Program-made: the position numbers and the translations under genes
The notes under the pieces: model-generated
Told to the model about the DNA's origin: nothing
Database searches by the model: none
Seen by the model: the letters and a program-made list of their open reading frames with translations, nothing else
In this document: piece after piece, positions 1-8,138 of the stretch
How positions within the stretch are numbered: the first letter of the stretch is position 1
How the letters are laid out: every line of letters begins with the position of its first letter
DNA from: Ga0077530 sp035565975
GTDB lineage: Bacteria > Pseudomonadota > Alphaproteobacteria > Rhizobiales > Hyphomicrobiaceae
DNA: 29,380 nt
Direction of reading: 5' to 3'
Assembly: GCA_035565975.1 (NCBI GenBank)
Contig: DATMRT010000116.1
Coordinates: 1 to 29,380 of the forward strand

Positions 1-126
1 CAATATGCCGACCAGCGGAAACCAAATGGCCGAGCGGGAGAGGTCCTGCGGATCGAATTCGGTAAAGCGTGGTGCCGGTAGGCGGGTCAAGAACTGCAGG
101 GCATGGCCGAAGCTGCGCAATGTCAT
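1..126 (-). CDS. cobS: Adenosylcobinamide-GDP ribazoletransferase (cobalamin synthase), 5' part only
   Basis: Only the first 42 codons lie in the window; the gene runs off the left edge. The frame begins at the ATG complementary to 124-126 and reads MTLRSFGHALQFLTRLPAP, followed by a segment ending in IWFPLVGIL. The ALQFLTRLP start and the following WFPLVG membrane segment are typical of CobS, the inner-membrane enzyme that joins adenosylcobinamide-GDP to alpha-ribazole (phosphate) in the last steps of B12 nucleotide-loop assembly. Position after cobT supports this. The ATG overlaps the stop of the 24-codon relic upstream (ATGA), so translation is probably coupled. Identification rests on 42 residues plus context. 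Confidence 0.85.
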   Translation of the reverse strand, partial: MTLRSFGHALQFLTRLPAPRFTEFDPQDLSRSAIWFPLVGIL

Positions 127-197
127 GGCTGTGCGATCTCGCGCGACAAGCCGGGACTGTCCGCTTCACCGTGGCGGATGAGGTCGAGCCGCGACAT
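123..197 (-). pseudogene. 24-codon relic resembling the start of a CobC-type histidine phosphatase
   Basis: Between cobT and cobS is a tiny open frame that starts MSRLDLIRHGE and stops after 24 codons. LIRHGE is the N-terminal catalytic signature of the histidine phosphatase superfamily, where the histidine is phosphorylated; CobC (alpha-ribazole phosphatase, about 190-200 residues) acts in this pathway and is often encoded beside cobS and cobT. The frame keeps tight junctions on both sides: its ATG overlaps the cobT stop (TGATG) and its stop overlaps the cobS start (ATGA). Preserved ends with a missing middle suggest an internal deletion of a former cobC (inference). It could still serve as a translational coupler. 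A chance RHGE match cannot be excluded. Confidence 0.55.
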
Positions 198-1252
198 CAC
201 GTTGCTTCCGAGACGCTGGCTTCGGCGAACGTTGCCATCTGCGCGTGCAGTGCGCAGGCCAGCCGGACAATGGGCAGCGCCAGCGCCGCGCCGGAGCCCT
301 CGCCCAAGCGCAGCTTCAGATCGAGAATAGGCTCCGCGTCGAGCGCCTCCAATATCAGCCGGTGTCCCTGTTCGGATGAGCGATGCGAGTAGATCAGCCA
401 GTCGCGGCACGAGGCATTGAGGCGGGTGGCCACGAGCGCGGCGACCGTTACGATGAAGCCGTCGATCAGGATGGGGATGCCGCGCTGAGCAGCGCCAGTG
501 ATGGCCCCCGTGAGTGCTGCGATCTCGAGCCCGCCGACATGGGTCAGCACTTCGAGAGGATCGGTGCCCGGTTGCTTCAGGCCGTGCAACTCCAATGCGC
601 CTGTAATAATCGCGGCCTTGTGCCGAATGCCTTCGGAATCGAGGCCGGTTCCGGCGCCGACGAGATCGGCCGGCGATCTGTCCAGCAGTGCGGCGGCGAT
701 TGCGGCTGCCGAGGTCGTGTTACCGATACCCATCTCGCCGAGGATGAGCAGATCGGCACGATGCTCCGCTGCCCGCAGTGCGGCGCGACGGCCGGCGGCG
801 AGTGCGTGCTGCGCCTCGCCCATGGTCATGGCGGGCACGCGCGAGAAATCCCGTGTGCCGTAACATGGTTTGTCCGTCGTGACGCCTTCGATCGCGCTTG
901 CGGCCAGCGTTCCGGCATCGATGACCTCGAGCGGTGTGCCGAGCTCGCGCGCGAGCACGGAGATAGCGGCGCCACCACGCGCAAAGTTGTCGAGCATTTG
1001 GACGGTAACAGCCGAAGGATAGGCCGACACGCCTTGCGCGGTGATGCCGTGGTCGCCAGCGAACAGGACGATCCGCACGTTGTCGGCGCGTGGCCGACCG
1101 GTGCGCTGGAGGGCTGCGATCTGAATGGCGAGGCGCTCGAGCACACCGAGCGCGCCCTTCGGTTTTGTCAGGGCGTTCTGGCGGGCCTCGGCAGCTTCGG
1201 CGTGCGCCTCGGAAGGCGGCGGGCACGGCGCCATGAGCCAGTCGTCCGTCAC
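197..1252 (-). CDS. cobT: Nicotinate-nucleotide--dimethylbenzimidazole phosphoribosyltransferase
   Basis: CobT transfers phosphoribose from nicotinate mononucleotide to 5,6-dimethylbenzimidazole, giving alpha-ribazole phosphate for the lower ligand of B12. The product matches the family along its length: NALTKPKGALGVLE near the N-terminus, VLFAGDHGI, the glycine-rich GEMGIGNTTSAAA segment, and the C-terminal EGSGAALALP, which carries the conserved glutamate of the family. The open frame extends upstream to 1381, but the likely start is the GTG at 1252-1250, preceded by GGAGG about 8 bases away. That gives 351 residues, the usual family length, and begins 10 bases after the TonB-family stop. 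It is in the riboswitch-controlled operon with the TonB gene and cobS. Confidence 0.95.
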   Translation of the reverse strand: MTDDWLMAPCPPPSEAHAEAAEARQNALTKPKGALGVLERLAIQIAALQRTGRPRADNVRIVLFAGDHGITAQGVSAYPSAVTVQMLDNFARGGAAISVLARELGTPLEVIDAGTLAASAIEGVTTDKPCYGTRDFSRVPAMTMGEAQHALAAGRRAALRAAEHRADLLILGEMGIGNTTSAAAIAAALLDRSPADLVGAGTGLDSEGIRHKAAIITGALELHGLKQPGTDPLEVLTHVGGLEIAALTGAITGAAQRGIPILIDGFIVTVAALVATRLNASCRDWLIYSHRSSEQGHRLILEALDAEPILDLKLRLGEGSGAALALPIVRLACALHAQMATFAEASVSEAT

Positions 1253-1262
1253 GCGCTGCCTC

Positions 1263-2162
1263 CTACTGGAAATAGAACGGCATGGTGAACCGGAGCTGAC
1301 CCGGTGATGCGCCCGATGGCGGGGCCGGGAACGGCGCGGCGCTGCGGACGGCGGAGAGCACGGTGCGATCGAGCCCCGCATCGCCCGATGAGCGGGAAAT
1401 GCTGGCGAAGGCCAGTCCTCCCGAACGCGACACGCCGAAAGTGACTACCACCGTGCCGCGTTTCCCGGGACCCGATGGCCGGCGCGAGGCGACACGAGCG
1501 CGTACGACAGCGGCATAGTTGATGACGGCACCCCGACTGGCGGAGACGCGTGCGCTGGAGGGGGCGGATCCCCTTGCGGCACGGGAGGGCGCACCACCTT
1601 TCCTCGACGGCGTCTTTCTGGCTTTTTGCGGCGGGGGCGGCGTTGTGCGCTCGGTCTTCGCGACGGGTTTCGGTGGCGCTGCGGCGGGCGGCGTTGCCGC
1701 TTCGATCTCTTCGGTGACGGTGGCCTGCTCGATTGCCGGCTCGGCCGGCGCTTCGTCCGCGGCCTCCGGGGCGTCACTCTGTGATGGGGTGTCCGGCACG
1801 TCCGTCATTGGATCTTCGGCGCGCTTGGGCTCCTCGAGCGGCTCGACGGTCTCCGGCTGCGCCGGAGAGGCCGCAGCGACATCCTCCAAGGCGCCGGGAT
1901 CGGACTGGACGGAGCTGGCGGCGGCCGCTCCCTCCGGCGACGGTGACGCGCGGGCGGATTCGAGCACGTCGCTCGGGACGATCTCGATGGAGATGGCTTC
2001 GGTCGGCACGTTGCTCGCACCGGGCGTGGGCTCGCTCAGCAGGAGGACCGCCGCGAGCACACTGCCGTGCAGCAGGAGCGAGACCACCGAGCTCGTGGTG
2101 ATCGCGAGCGCGCGAACAGCGCTGCGATCAGCCTCCGGGGCTGTCGCCAGGGACAAAGGCAA
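1263..2162 (-). CDS. TonB-family energy-transducing protein (B12 uptake context)
   Basis: The product (about 299 residues) has the classic TonB plan. A short cytoplasmic N-terminus is followed by one membrane segment (residues about 21-42, SVVSLLLHGSVLAAVLLL), then a long Pro/Ala/Glu-rich periplasmic spacer (about 45-210). The C-terminal TonB domain (about 213-299) contains GTVVVTFGVSRSGG and ends FTMPFYFQ. TonB couples the proton gradient, through ExbB/ExbD, to outer-membrane receptors such as BtuB. No exbBD or receptor gene is visible here. Placement under a cobalamin riboswitch and before cobT points to cobalamin uptake (inference). The start is unclear: the codon at 2162 is TTG without a good ribosome site, while an in-frame ATT at 2207-2205 follows GAGGAGGAG closely. 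Confidence 0.85.
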   Translation of the reverse strand: MPLSLATAPEADRSAVRALAITTSSVVSLLLHGSVLAAVLLLSEPTPGASNVPTEAISIEIVPSDVLESARASPSPEGAAAASSVQSDPGALEDVAAASPAQPETVEPLEEPKRAEDPMTDVPDTPSQSDAPEAADEAPAEPAIEQATVTEEIEAATPPAAAPPKPVAKTERTTPPPPQKARKTPSRKGGAPSRAARGSAPSSARVSASRGAVINYAAVVRARVASRRPSGPGKRGTVVVTFGVSRSGGLAFASISRSSGDAGLDRTVLSAVRSAAPFPAPPSGASPGQLRFTMPFYFQ

Positions 2163-2462
2163 CGGGTCGGGAGCCGCCGCTGACTCGCAGTTCGCGCCGT
2201 CCGAAATCTGTGCTCCTCCTCGTCTCTGGTCGAATTCGACTGGTCATACGGGTGCGAGTGCACGCGCTGCCGATACGGAGCTGCGCGGGAGACTGCCACA
2301 GCAATCACATCCCGTGCGCAGGGTCCGCGAGCGCGCGCTCGTCTCAGATTGTCAAAGTGTGACGAAGACCCCGGGCATTTCTGACGTAGCTCCCCATCGG
2401 TTGCACATCAGTCGCCACTACGGGTAACCGTTCCACCGAGCGGCCCGCACGGGGGATGGGCG
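2163..2462 (-). other. Riboswitch leader / expression platform region, no gene seen
   Basis: About 300 bases separate the riboswitch aptamer from the TonB-family start. I see no convincing gene on either strand. There is no GC hairpin followed by a T-run in the minus direction, so control is more likely through translation or Rho than an intrinsic terminator (inference). A purine-rich GAGGAGGAG lies at about 2212-2220 and is the strongest ribosome-binding sequence in the region. Confidence 0.4.
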
Positions 2463-2690
2463 ACTTGTGCCGGTCGGTCTCCTGGCTCGCGGCTCAGGCG
2501 TTGCTCTCCAGCCTTCCCGATCGTCGAGGCCGACGATCAGTGACATCTTTGGAGGCAACTCGCCGCCTACAGTTGCGGGCGCAGCCACGGGATCGATGCG
2601 CCGGCTTCCACGCGAGCCGTTGCATCTCACCGTGTTCCCAGAGGCTCACATGCATCGCTGCACGTGGCGCCACCGTCACGAGGCTAATGC
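2463..2690 (-). promoter_or_regulatory. Cobalamin riboswitch
   Basis: Read on the minus strand, this stretch contains the hallmark blocks of the adenosylcobalamin riboswitch in the right order. TGGGAACACGGTG lies near 2640-2628, then GCCCGCAACTGTAGGCGG at about 2580-2563, a GTCACTG block, CGGGAAGG, and finally the B12 box AGCCAGGAGACCGACCGGCA at 2487-2468. It lies upstream of and in the same direction as the TonB-family gene, cobT and cobS, whose products act in B12 uptake and assembly. High cobalamin should repress the operon. The outer limits of the aptamer are approximate because I did not fold the RNA. Confidence 0.93.
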
Positions 2691-2775
2691 GCCCCAATTG
2701 GGCAGGGCTGTCAATTGCAAACAGCGGGCGAACGCGCGCCCGCGCCACTTGATACCGCTTTACCTTGAACCGGGC

Positions 2776-4143
2776 TCAGCGAGGCTGGGTCAGCGCCATG
2801 ACGGCACCGGCGTTGGCGGCCTGGTCCAATGCCCAGACGGCCGCGATCAGCGGCTCGACGTCGAGGGCGGGGCAGCCGAAAGCGGCGAGGTCCCGGACCT
2901 TGGCTTCGATCTCGCTATCGGTCAGCGGTTTGGTGGGGCTGCCCCGCGCGTCGTCGATGCGCGTGACGCGTTGGCCTCCGGAGGCAAGCTCCAGGCGGAC
3001 TTGAGCGGCGCCTACTGGGATGGACGGGTTTTCTGCCACTTCGACGCGCTCGGCGAAGGCGCGAACCTCGGGTGCATTGACGGCTGCATCGCTGTATTCC
3101 CGGACGCCCGCAGCACCGCGAAGAAGCACGACGGCAACCGTGTGCTGGGCACTGACCTGCGCCTCCCTGCCGGTCGTCACGCCGGGCCGGTCCGCACGCT
3201 GGCGAAGCAGCGGATGTCCCTCGACGATGGCGCGCGAGACTTGATCAGGCGCAAAGCCGGGGCGGCCGCGCAGCTCTAAGCAGGCATCGATGACCGGATT
3301 GAGCACCACGCCGCACGGATAGGGCTTGTAGGCGTTGTCGAGAATCTCCCAGGTCTCGCCGAGCCCCTTGGTCAGCTCGGCGACACTCGCGCCGTCCGCC
3401 ATGACGCTCGTGAAGCCGCGCGGGCCGCTGATGGGCTCTGCCGGTCCCGCGACTCCCGCCTCGGCCAGGAAGGCTGCGAGCATCCCGCCGCGGGCGGCAT
3501 TGCCGACACTGATGCTCTTTGCCATCGTGCCCAGGTTTTCTATGAGACCCGCCGATTGCGCCGCAGCGTTGCCCATGGCCCAGACGGTCCGTTCGACGTC
3601 GAGCCCCAGGACCTTGGCCGTCGCGGCTGCCGAGCCGAAGGGGCCGCAGGTCGAGGTTATGTGCCAGCCGCGGCTATAATGTCCGGGTGAAACGGCATTG
3701 CCGATACGGCATTCGATCTCGACGCCGAGGACGAAGGCATGGAGCAAGTCGGCGCCCGCGAGCGGTTGCCGCTCCGCCAGCGCGAATAGTGCCGGGCTGA
3801 CGGGCGCGGTCGGATGGATGATCGTGCGATAGTGTGTGTCGTCGAAGTCGAAGACGTTGCCGCTGACGGCATTGAGGAAGGCGGCGTCGAGCGTGCCAAC
3901 TCTTTCGGCGCGTCCGACGAGGCTGGCCTCCGGCTTGGCGTCAAATCGCGAGAGCACGGTCGTGGCGGCCTCGGTCGCCGGATCCCGGCTGCCCCCGAGC
4001 GCGGTGCCGAAGAAATTAAGGATTGACCGCTTGGCTTCGTGTCGCACGCGGGTGGGCACATCCGCCCATTGCGAAGTTGCGACAAAATTGGCAATGCGAT
4101 GCGTGGCGCCGGTAGCCGTGGGCGATAGTGCGGTGGTTGGCAA
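2776..4143 (-). CDS. MmgE/PrpD family protein
   Basis: The 455-residue product matches the MmgE/PrpD superfamily over its full length. Features seen are an N-terminal helical segment, the FDFDDTHY motif near residues 98-105, HPTAPVSPALFALAE just after it, and the long helical region with GLIENLGTMAKSISVGNAARGG. The superfamily includes 2-methylcitrate dehydratase (PrpD), cis-aconitate decarboxylase and iminodisuccinate epimerase, so the substrate cannot be fixed from sequence. No prpB, prpC or other propionate gene is next to it, so methylcitrate cycling is not supported by context. The start is TTG at 4143-4141, with a strong GAGGAGG eight bases upstream. It is divergent from gpmI with a 135-base gap. 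Confidence 0.88.
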   Translation of the reverse strand: MPTTALSPTATGATHRIANFVATSQWADVPTRVRHEAKRSILNFFGTALGGSRDPATEAATTVLSRFDAKPEASLVGRAERVGTLDAAFLNAVSGNVFDFDDTHYRTIIHPTAPVSPALFALAERQPLAGADLLHAFVLGVEIECRIGNAVSPGHYSRGWHITSTCGPFGSAAATAKVLGLDVERTVWAMGNAAAQSAGLIENLGTMAKSISVGNAARGGMLAAFLAEAGVAGPAEPISGPRGFTSVMADGASVAELTKGLGETWEILDNAYKPYPCGVVLNPVIDACLELRGRPGFAPDQVSRAIVEGHPLLRQRADRPGVTTGREAQVSAQHTVAVVLLRGAAGVREYSDAAVNAPEVRAFAERVEVAENPSIPVGAAQVRLELASGGQRVTRIDDARGSPTKPLTDSEIEAKVRDLAAFGCPALDVEPLIAAVWALDQAANAGAVMALTQPR

Positions 4144-4278
4144 GGGCGGGACCTCCTCGCGGGGAGCAAGCGTATTGTGCGGAACAAGGCCGTGAATTTC
4201 TCGTCAGGCGGTCTTACATGACTTGGATGGGCGGTCAAACAAGCCTCATGTTCGGTGGGGTGGCGGAGGAGAATTGAA

Positions 4279-5808
4279 ATGAGCAGGCGCCCCACGACGA
4301 TGCTCGTCATTCTGGACGGCTGGGGCTGGCGGGAGGAGGAGAAGGACAATGCCGTCCGCCTCGCGCGCACGCCCAACTTCGATCGCCTCTGGAGCAGCCA
4401 GCCGACCGCCTTTCTGCGCACCTCCGGCTTGGATGTCGGTCTGCCGGAAGGGCAGATGGGCAACTCGGAGGTCGGTCATCTCAATATCGGCGCCGGGCGC
4501 GTCGTGCTTCAGGATTTGCCGCGCATCAATGCGGCCATCGCCGATGGCAGTATCGAGAAGCTGCTCGATGAGACGGGCTTGCTTCAAGAACTCACGAAGA
4601 CGGGTGGCACGTGCCATCTGCTCGGTCTCGTGTCGGATGGCGGTGTCCATTCTCATCTCGATCACGCCGTCGCGCTCGCGCGTATCGTCACGCAACGCGG
4701 GATTCCCGTAGTCTGTCACGTCTTCACGGATGGCCGCGATACGCCGCCGGGAGCAGCCGCAGAGCAGGTCCGGGCCTTCGAGCAGGCGCTGCCGGCCAAG
4801 GCGCGCATCGGCACTGTTTGCGGCCGCTATTATGCCATGGATCGCGACAAGCGCTGGGAGCGCGTCCGCACGGCGTTCGACGCCATGGTCCGCGGAAGGG
4901 CCCCGCACTACCCGGATGCGCAATCGGCGATCGCTGCTGCCTACACGTCGGGCAAGACCGATGAATTCATTCCCGCGGCTGTGATCGGCGACTACGCGGG
5001 GATGCGCGATGGCGATGGACTTCTTTGCTTCAACTTCCGTGCCGACCGCGTGCGCCAGATTCTCGACGCGCTGCTCGAGCCGTCATTCGATGGCTTCGAT
5101 CGTGGCGCCATGCCGCGCATCTCGGTCGCCGTTGGCATGACGACCTACAGCGATAAGTTGTCCACGCGCATGGGGACGATCTTCAATGCGCAGAACCTCG
5201 CGCTGGGTCTTGGCGAAGTTGTCGCGAACGCCGGTTTGAAGCAGCTTCGCATGGCGGAGACGGAGAAGTTCCCGCACGTCACGTACTTCCTCAATGGCGG
5301 ACGGGAGGAGGTCTATCCGGGCGAGGATCGTATCCTCGTGCCGTCGCCCAAGGTGGCAACCTATGATCTGCAGCCGGAGATGGCGGCGCCCGAGCTCACG
5401 GAACGCGCGGTGGCGGCCATTCGCTCGAAAGAGTACGACCTGATCGTGCTCAACTTCGCCAATCCGGACATGGTCGGGCATACGGGCAGCCTCGAAGCGG
5501 CGGTGAAAGCCGTCGAGACGGTCGATACGTGCCTCGGTGCGATTGCAGACGCTATTCTGGCCATCGGCGGATCGCTGCTGGTCACCGCCGATCACGGCAA
5601 TTGCGAGATGATGCGCGATCCGGCGACAGGCGAGCCGCATACCTATCACACGACGTTCCCTGTGCCGGTGCTGCTTGTTGGCGGCGGCAACACGTATCGA
5701 CTGCACGACGGCCGGCTCGCGGATATCGCGCCCACGCTGCTGCAACTCATGGGACTCGACCAGCCCGCAGAGATGACCGGCACGTCGCTGCTGGAGTCGG
5801 CGCGCTAG
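4279..5808 (+). CDS. gpmI: 2,3-bisphosphoglycerate-independent phosphoglycerate mutase
   Basis: This 509-residue enzyme interconverts 3- and 2-phosphoglycerate in glycolysis and gluconeogenesis using a manganese-dependent phosphoserine mechanism. The sequence shows VILDGWG at residues 10-16 with the metal ligand Asp13, and GNSEVGHLNIGAGR with the nucleophile Ser63. It also has DGRDTPP, FNFRADRVRQI, and the C-terminal VTADHGNCE metal site. Length is normal for the family (about 505-515). The open frame reaches back to 4255, but ATG 4279 is chosen because GGAGGAG lies about eight bases upstream and the protein then begins just before the conserved core. Its TAG stop falls inside the left arm of a hairpin repeat shared with the convergent hemA end. 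Confidence 0.97.
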   Translation: MSRRPTTMLVILDGWGWREEEKDNAVRLARTPNFDRLWSSQPTAFLRTSGLDVGLPEGQMGNSEVGHLNIGAGRVVLQDLPRINAAIADGSIEKLLDETGLLQELTKTGGTCHLLGLVSDGGVHSHLDHAVALARIVTQRGIPVVCHVFTDGRDTPPGAAAEQVRAFEQALPAKARIGTVCGRYYAMDRDKRWERVRTAFDAMVRGRAPHYPDAQSAIAAAYTSGKTDEFIPAAVIGDYAGMRDGDGLLCFNFRADRVRQILDALLEPSFDGFDRGAMPRISVAVGMTTYSDKLSTRMGTIFNAQNLALGLGEVVANAGLKQLRMAETEKFPHVTYFLNGGREEVYPGEDRILVPSPKVATYDLQPEMAAPELTERAVAAIRSKEYDLIVLNFANPDMVGHTGSLEAAVKAVETVDTCLGAIADAILAIGGSLLVTADHGNCEMMRDPATGEPHTYHTTFPVPVLLVGGGNTYRLHDGRLADIAPTLLQLMGLDQPAEMTGTSLLESAR

Positions 5809-5878
5809 AGCAACGGACTTTAAATTCACCTCCGCTCGCGGCGACGTGACGAGTGAATTTAAAGTCCAAGGTTGCTCT
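5807..5878. repeat. Hairpin repeat 1 in the gpmI-hemA convergent gap
   Basis: A long inverted repeat. The left arm AGAGCAAC plus GGACTTTAAATTCAC (5807-5829) is matched by GTGAATTTAAAGTCC (5853-5867) and GTTGCTCT (5871-5878), with three unpaired bases on the right and a 23-base GC-rich loop. The left arm starts within the gpmI stop codon. It may end transcription of gpmI or belong to a dispersed repeat family (inference). Confidence 0.9.
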
Positions 5879-5892
5879 GGAATTCTATGATT

Positions 5893-5972
5893 ACTAAAGC
5901 GTCTTTGGACCTTGAATGCGACGTGGAGGTCGGTTCAAGCGTGGGTCGCGTTTAAGGGTCCGACGCTTTAGT
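5893..5972. repeat. Hairpin repeat 2 in the gpmI-hemA convergent gap
   Basis: A second long inverted repeat. ACTAAAGCGTC (5893-5903) and GACGCTTTAGT (5962-5972) are perfect 11-base end arms. Inside them GGACCTTGAATGCGAC (5907-5922) pairs imperfectly with GTCGCGTTTAAGGGTCC (5945-5961). The right arm covers the hemA stop codon. The GGAC-TTAAA core resembles repeat 1, so the two are probably related. Confidence 0.88.
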
Positions 5973-7164
5973 TGAAGGTGCCGATAAGCTCGTCGAGCGC
6001 GTGGACGAGATGCGCCATCTGCGCATCCGAGTGCGCGGGCGTCGGCGTGAGACGCATCCGCTCGGTGCCCTTCGACACGGTCGGATAGTTGATGGGCTGC
6101 ACGTAAATGCCGTGCTGGCTGAGCAGTGCGTCCGTCACCGCCTTGCAGCGCAACGGGCAGCCGACCATGACGGGAACGATATGGCTCGGGTTCTCCATCA
6201 CGGGTAGTCGCTTCGCCACGAGCGACCGCTTCAGGACGCGAACACGCTCCTGATGCTGGGCGCGCTCGACGGCGCTCGTTTTCAAATGGCGGACGGAGGC
6301 GAGGGCGCCGGCCGCGATCGTGGGGGCGAGCGATGTCGTAAAGATGAAGCCGGAAGCGAACGAGCGGATGGCATCGCAGATGTCGCGTGAGGCCGCGATA
6401 TAGCCGCCCATGACACCGAAGCCCTTGGCGAGCGTGCCGTTGATGATATCGACGCGGTCCATGACGCCGTCGCGTTCGGCAATGCCACCGCCGCGAGGGC
6501 CGTACATGCCGACAGCGTGCACTTCGTCGAGATAAGTGAGTGCGCCATATTTCTCGGCGAGATCGCAGATCGACGCGATCGGCGCAATGTGCCCGTCCAT
6601 GGAGTAGATGCTCTCGAAGGCGATGATCTTCGGCGCGCGCCGCGGATACTTTCTCAGCTTTGCCTCGAGATCACGCACGTCGTTGTGCCGGAAGATCTGC
6701 TTCTCGCATTGACCGTGGCGAATGCCTTCGATCATGGAGGCGTGGTTCTTCTCATCGGAGAAGATCACCGTGCCGGGTACGAGCCGAGCGAGGGTCGAGA
6801 GCGTCGCATCGTTGGCGACGTAGGCCGATGTGAAGAGCAGTGCCGATTCTTTGCCATGGAGATCGGCGAGCTCGCGCTCCAGCTCCACGTGATAGTGCGT
6901 CGTGCCCGAGATGTTGCGCGTGCCGCCCGAGCCCGCGCCGACGGCGTCAATGGCTTCGTGCATGGCTTGCAGCACGGCGGGATGCTGGCCCATGCCGAGA
7001 TAGTCATTGGAGCACCACACGGTGATCTCGCGTGCGCTGTCCGCCAAGAAGTGCTCGGCCACTGGAAAGCTGCCGCGCCGGCGCTTCAGATCCGCAAACA
7101 CACGGTATCGACCCTCTTTATGAAGGCTGTCGAGGTGCTGCTGGACCAGGCTTTCGATAATCAT
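5968..7164 (-). CDS. hemA: 5-aminolevulinate synthase
   Basis: ALAS condenses glycine and succinyl-CoA with pyridoxal phosphate to make 5-aminolevulinate, the first step of heme synthesis in alphaproteobacteria. The 398-residue product shows WCSNDYLGMGQHP, the glycine loop GAGSGGTRNISGT, FESIYSMDG, YLDEVHAVGMYG and NGTLAKGFGVMGGYI, in which Lys247 is the expected PLP-binding residue. The start is ATG 7164-7162 with GAGGAG upstream; the same frame stays open far into the preceding gene, but that part is a shadow frame. It begins 17 bases after the CcmI-like gene and seems to be the last gene of the pentaheme cytochrome operon, a logical heme-supply arrangement. Whether it is the only ALAS gene of the organism is unknown. 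Confidence 0.96.
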   Translation of the reverse strand: MIIESLVQQHLDSLHKEGRYRVFADLKRRRGSFPVAEHFLADSAREITVWCSNDYLGMGQHPAVLQAMHEAIDAVGAGSGGTRNISGTTHYHVELERELADLHGKESALLFTSAYVANDATLSTLARLVPGTVIFSDEKNHASMIEGIRHGQCEKQIFRHNDVRDLEAKLRKYPRRAPKIIAFESIYSMDGHIAPIASICDLAEKYGALTYLDEVHAVGMYGPRGGGIAERDGVMDRVDIINGTLAKGFGVMGGYIAASRDICDAIRSFASGFIFTTSLAPTIAAGALASVRHLKTSAVERAQHQERVRVLKRSLVAKRLPVMENPSHIVPVMVGCPLRCKAVTDALLSQHGIYVQPINYPTVSKGTERMRLTPTPAHSDAQMAHLVHALDELIGTFN

Positions 7165-7181
7165 GTCGGCGCTCCTCGCCC

Positions 7182-8099
7182 TCATTCGACTTTCAAGCCA
7201 AGCTCGATCGCGGCCGCCTTGATACGGTCCGATGCCGCAGGCTCGTCCTTGAAGATATCGAGGGCCTTGCGCAGCGCTGTTTCTGCGACGTCTTTCTCGC
7301 CGAGCACGACGCGCGAGCGCATGAGGCGCGACCAGCCTTCGACGTCGCGCGGCGAACTCTCCAGACGGCTGGCCAGACCGTCGACCATCGACCGGATGGC
7401 AGCGTTGCGGTCTTCCGCGGGCATGGCCTGCATTCTGGCGACGTCCTCGCTGCTCGGCCCGGGGCTTTCCTTGGTTGCGGTCGCGGCAGGTGGCGGCGAA
7501 GCTGTCGGCGGATTGACGCTTTCCGTGAGCTTGGCCTTGACCTCTTCGTACGCTGTCTTCAGCTCTTCCGAATTCGGGTCGAGCGCTACGGCCTTCGCGT
7601 AGGCCGCCTCGGCCTCCTTGAAACGGCCGGTGTAGTAATAAGACCAACCGAGCATGCGCCAGCCCTTGAGGTCGTTCGGCGCGGACTCGAGGCGCTTTGC
7701 CAGCCGCTCGATCATCGTGTTCACGTCGGGAAGCTGCTGTCCGTCTGTCGTCTTGCTGCCTGTCGCCGCGTGCTTCGGCTCCTGCGTGCCGACCGAGCTG
7801 GTGTAGTCCTTGAGCGCGGTGAGCGTATCGCCGTTCGAATGCGGCGCGCGCGCGGCCTCCGGGGACTGACGCATGTAGGACGTGGCGGCGCCGATTCCTG
7901 CAACGAGCAGAAAGACCGCGGCAGCCGCGATCAACACGCCTGCCGATCCTCGAAGTCTTGACCCGGGCTCCCAGTGCGGTGCCCGCAAGCGGGAAAAGAA
8001 GGATTGGCCGGCCCACGCGGTGCTGGCCACCGGCGCCAGGACAAGGAAGCCCAGGGCCAGCAAACCCGTCATCAGGATGGTCAAGAGATTGCCGAGCAT
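7182..8099 (-). CDS. CcmI/CycH-like TPR protein, probable c-type cytochrome maturation factor
   Basis: The 305-residue product has two N-terminal membrane segments (about residues 4-25 and 52-72), with a basic loop between them and a periplasmic part after the second. It then carries TPR-like units. The first is clear (about 128-180, with GWRMLGWSYYYTGRFKEAEAAYAKAVALDPN) and another lies near 243-290. Two membrane segments followed by TPRs is the plan of CcmI (CycH), which holds apocytochrome c for heme ligation. It is shorter than many CcmI proteins and sequence similarity is mainly in the TPRs, so a general TPR scaffold is possible. Position between a multiheme-cytochrome pair and hemA favours a maturation role. 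The ATG has GGGAGA upstream; the preceding gene ends 39 bases away. Confidence 0.7.
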   Translation of the reverse strand: MLGNLLTILMTGLLALGFLVLAPVASTAWAGQSFFSRLRAPHWEPGSRLRGSAGVLIAAAAVFLLVAGIGAATSYMRQSPEAARAPHSNGDTLTALKDYTSSVGTQEPKHAATGSKTTDGQQLPDVNTMIERLAKRLESAPNDLKGWRMLGWSYYYTGRFKEAEAAYAKAVALDPNSEELKTAYEEVKAKLTESVNPPTASPPPAATATKESPGPSSEDVARMQAMPAEDRNAAIRSMVDGLASRLESSPRDVEGWSRLMRSRVVLGEKDVAETALRKALDIFKDEPAASDRIKAAAIELGLKVE

Positions 8100-8138
8100 A
8101 CTACGTCTCCCAAACTCGAACCGAATGGCCGCGACCGG

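Noticed and set aside
5968..8016. A 682-codon frame that would fuse extra sequence to the N-terminus of 5-aminolevulinate synthase
   Set aside because: The extra part is out of frame with, and overlaps, the TPR gene, and is low-complexity. ALAS begins normally at the ATG at 7164 after a ribosome site.
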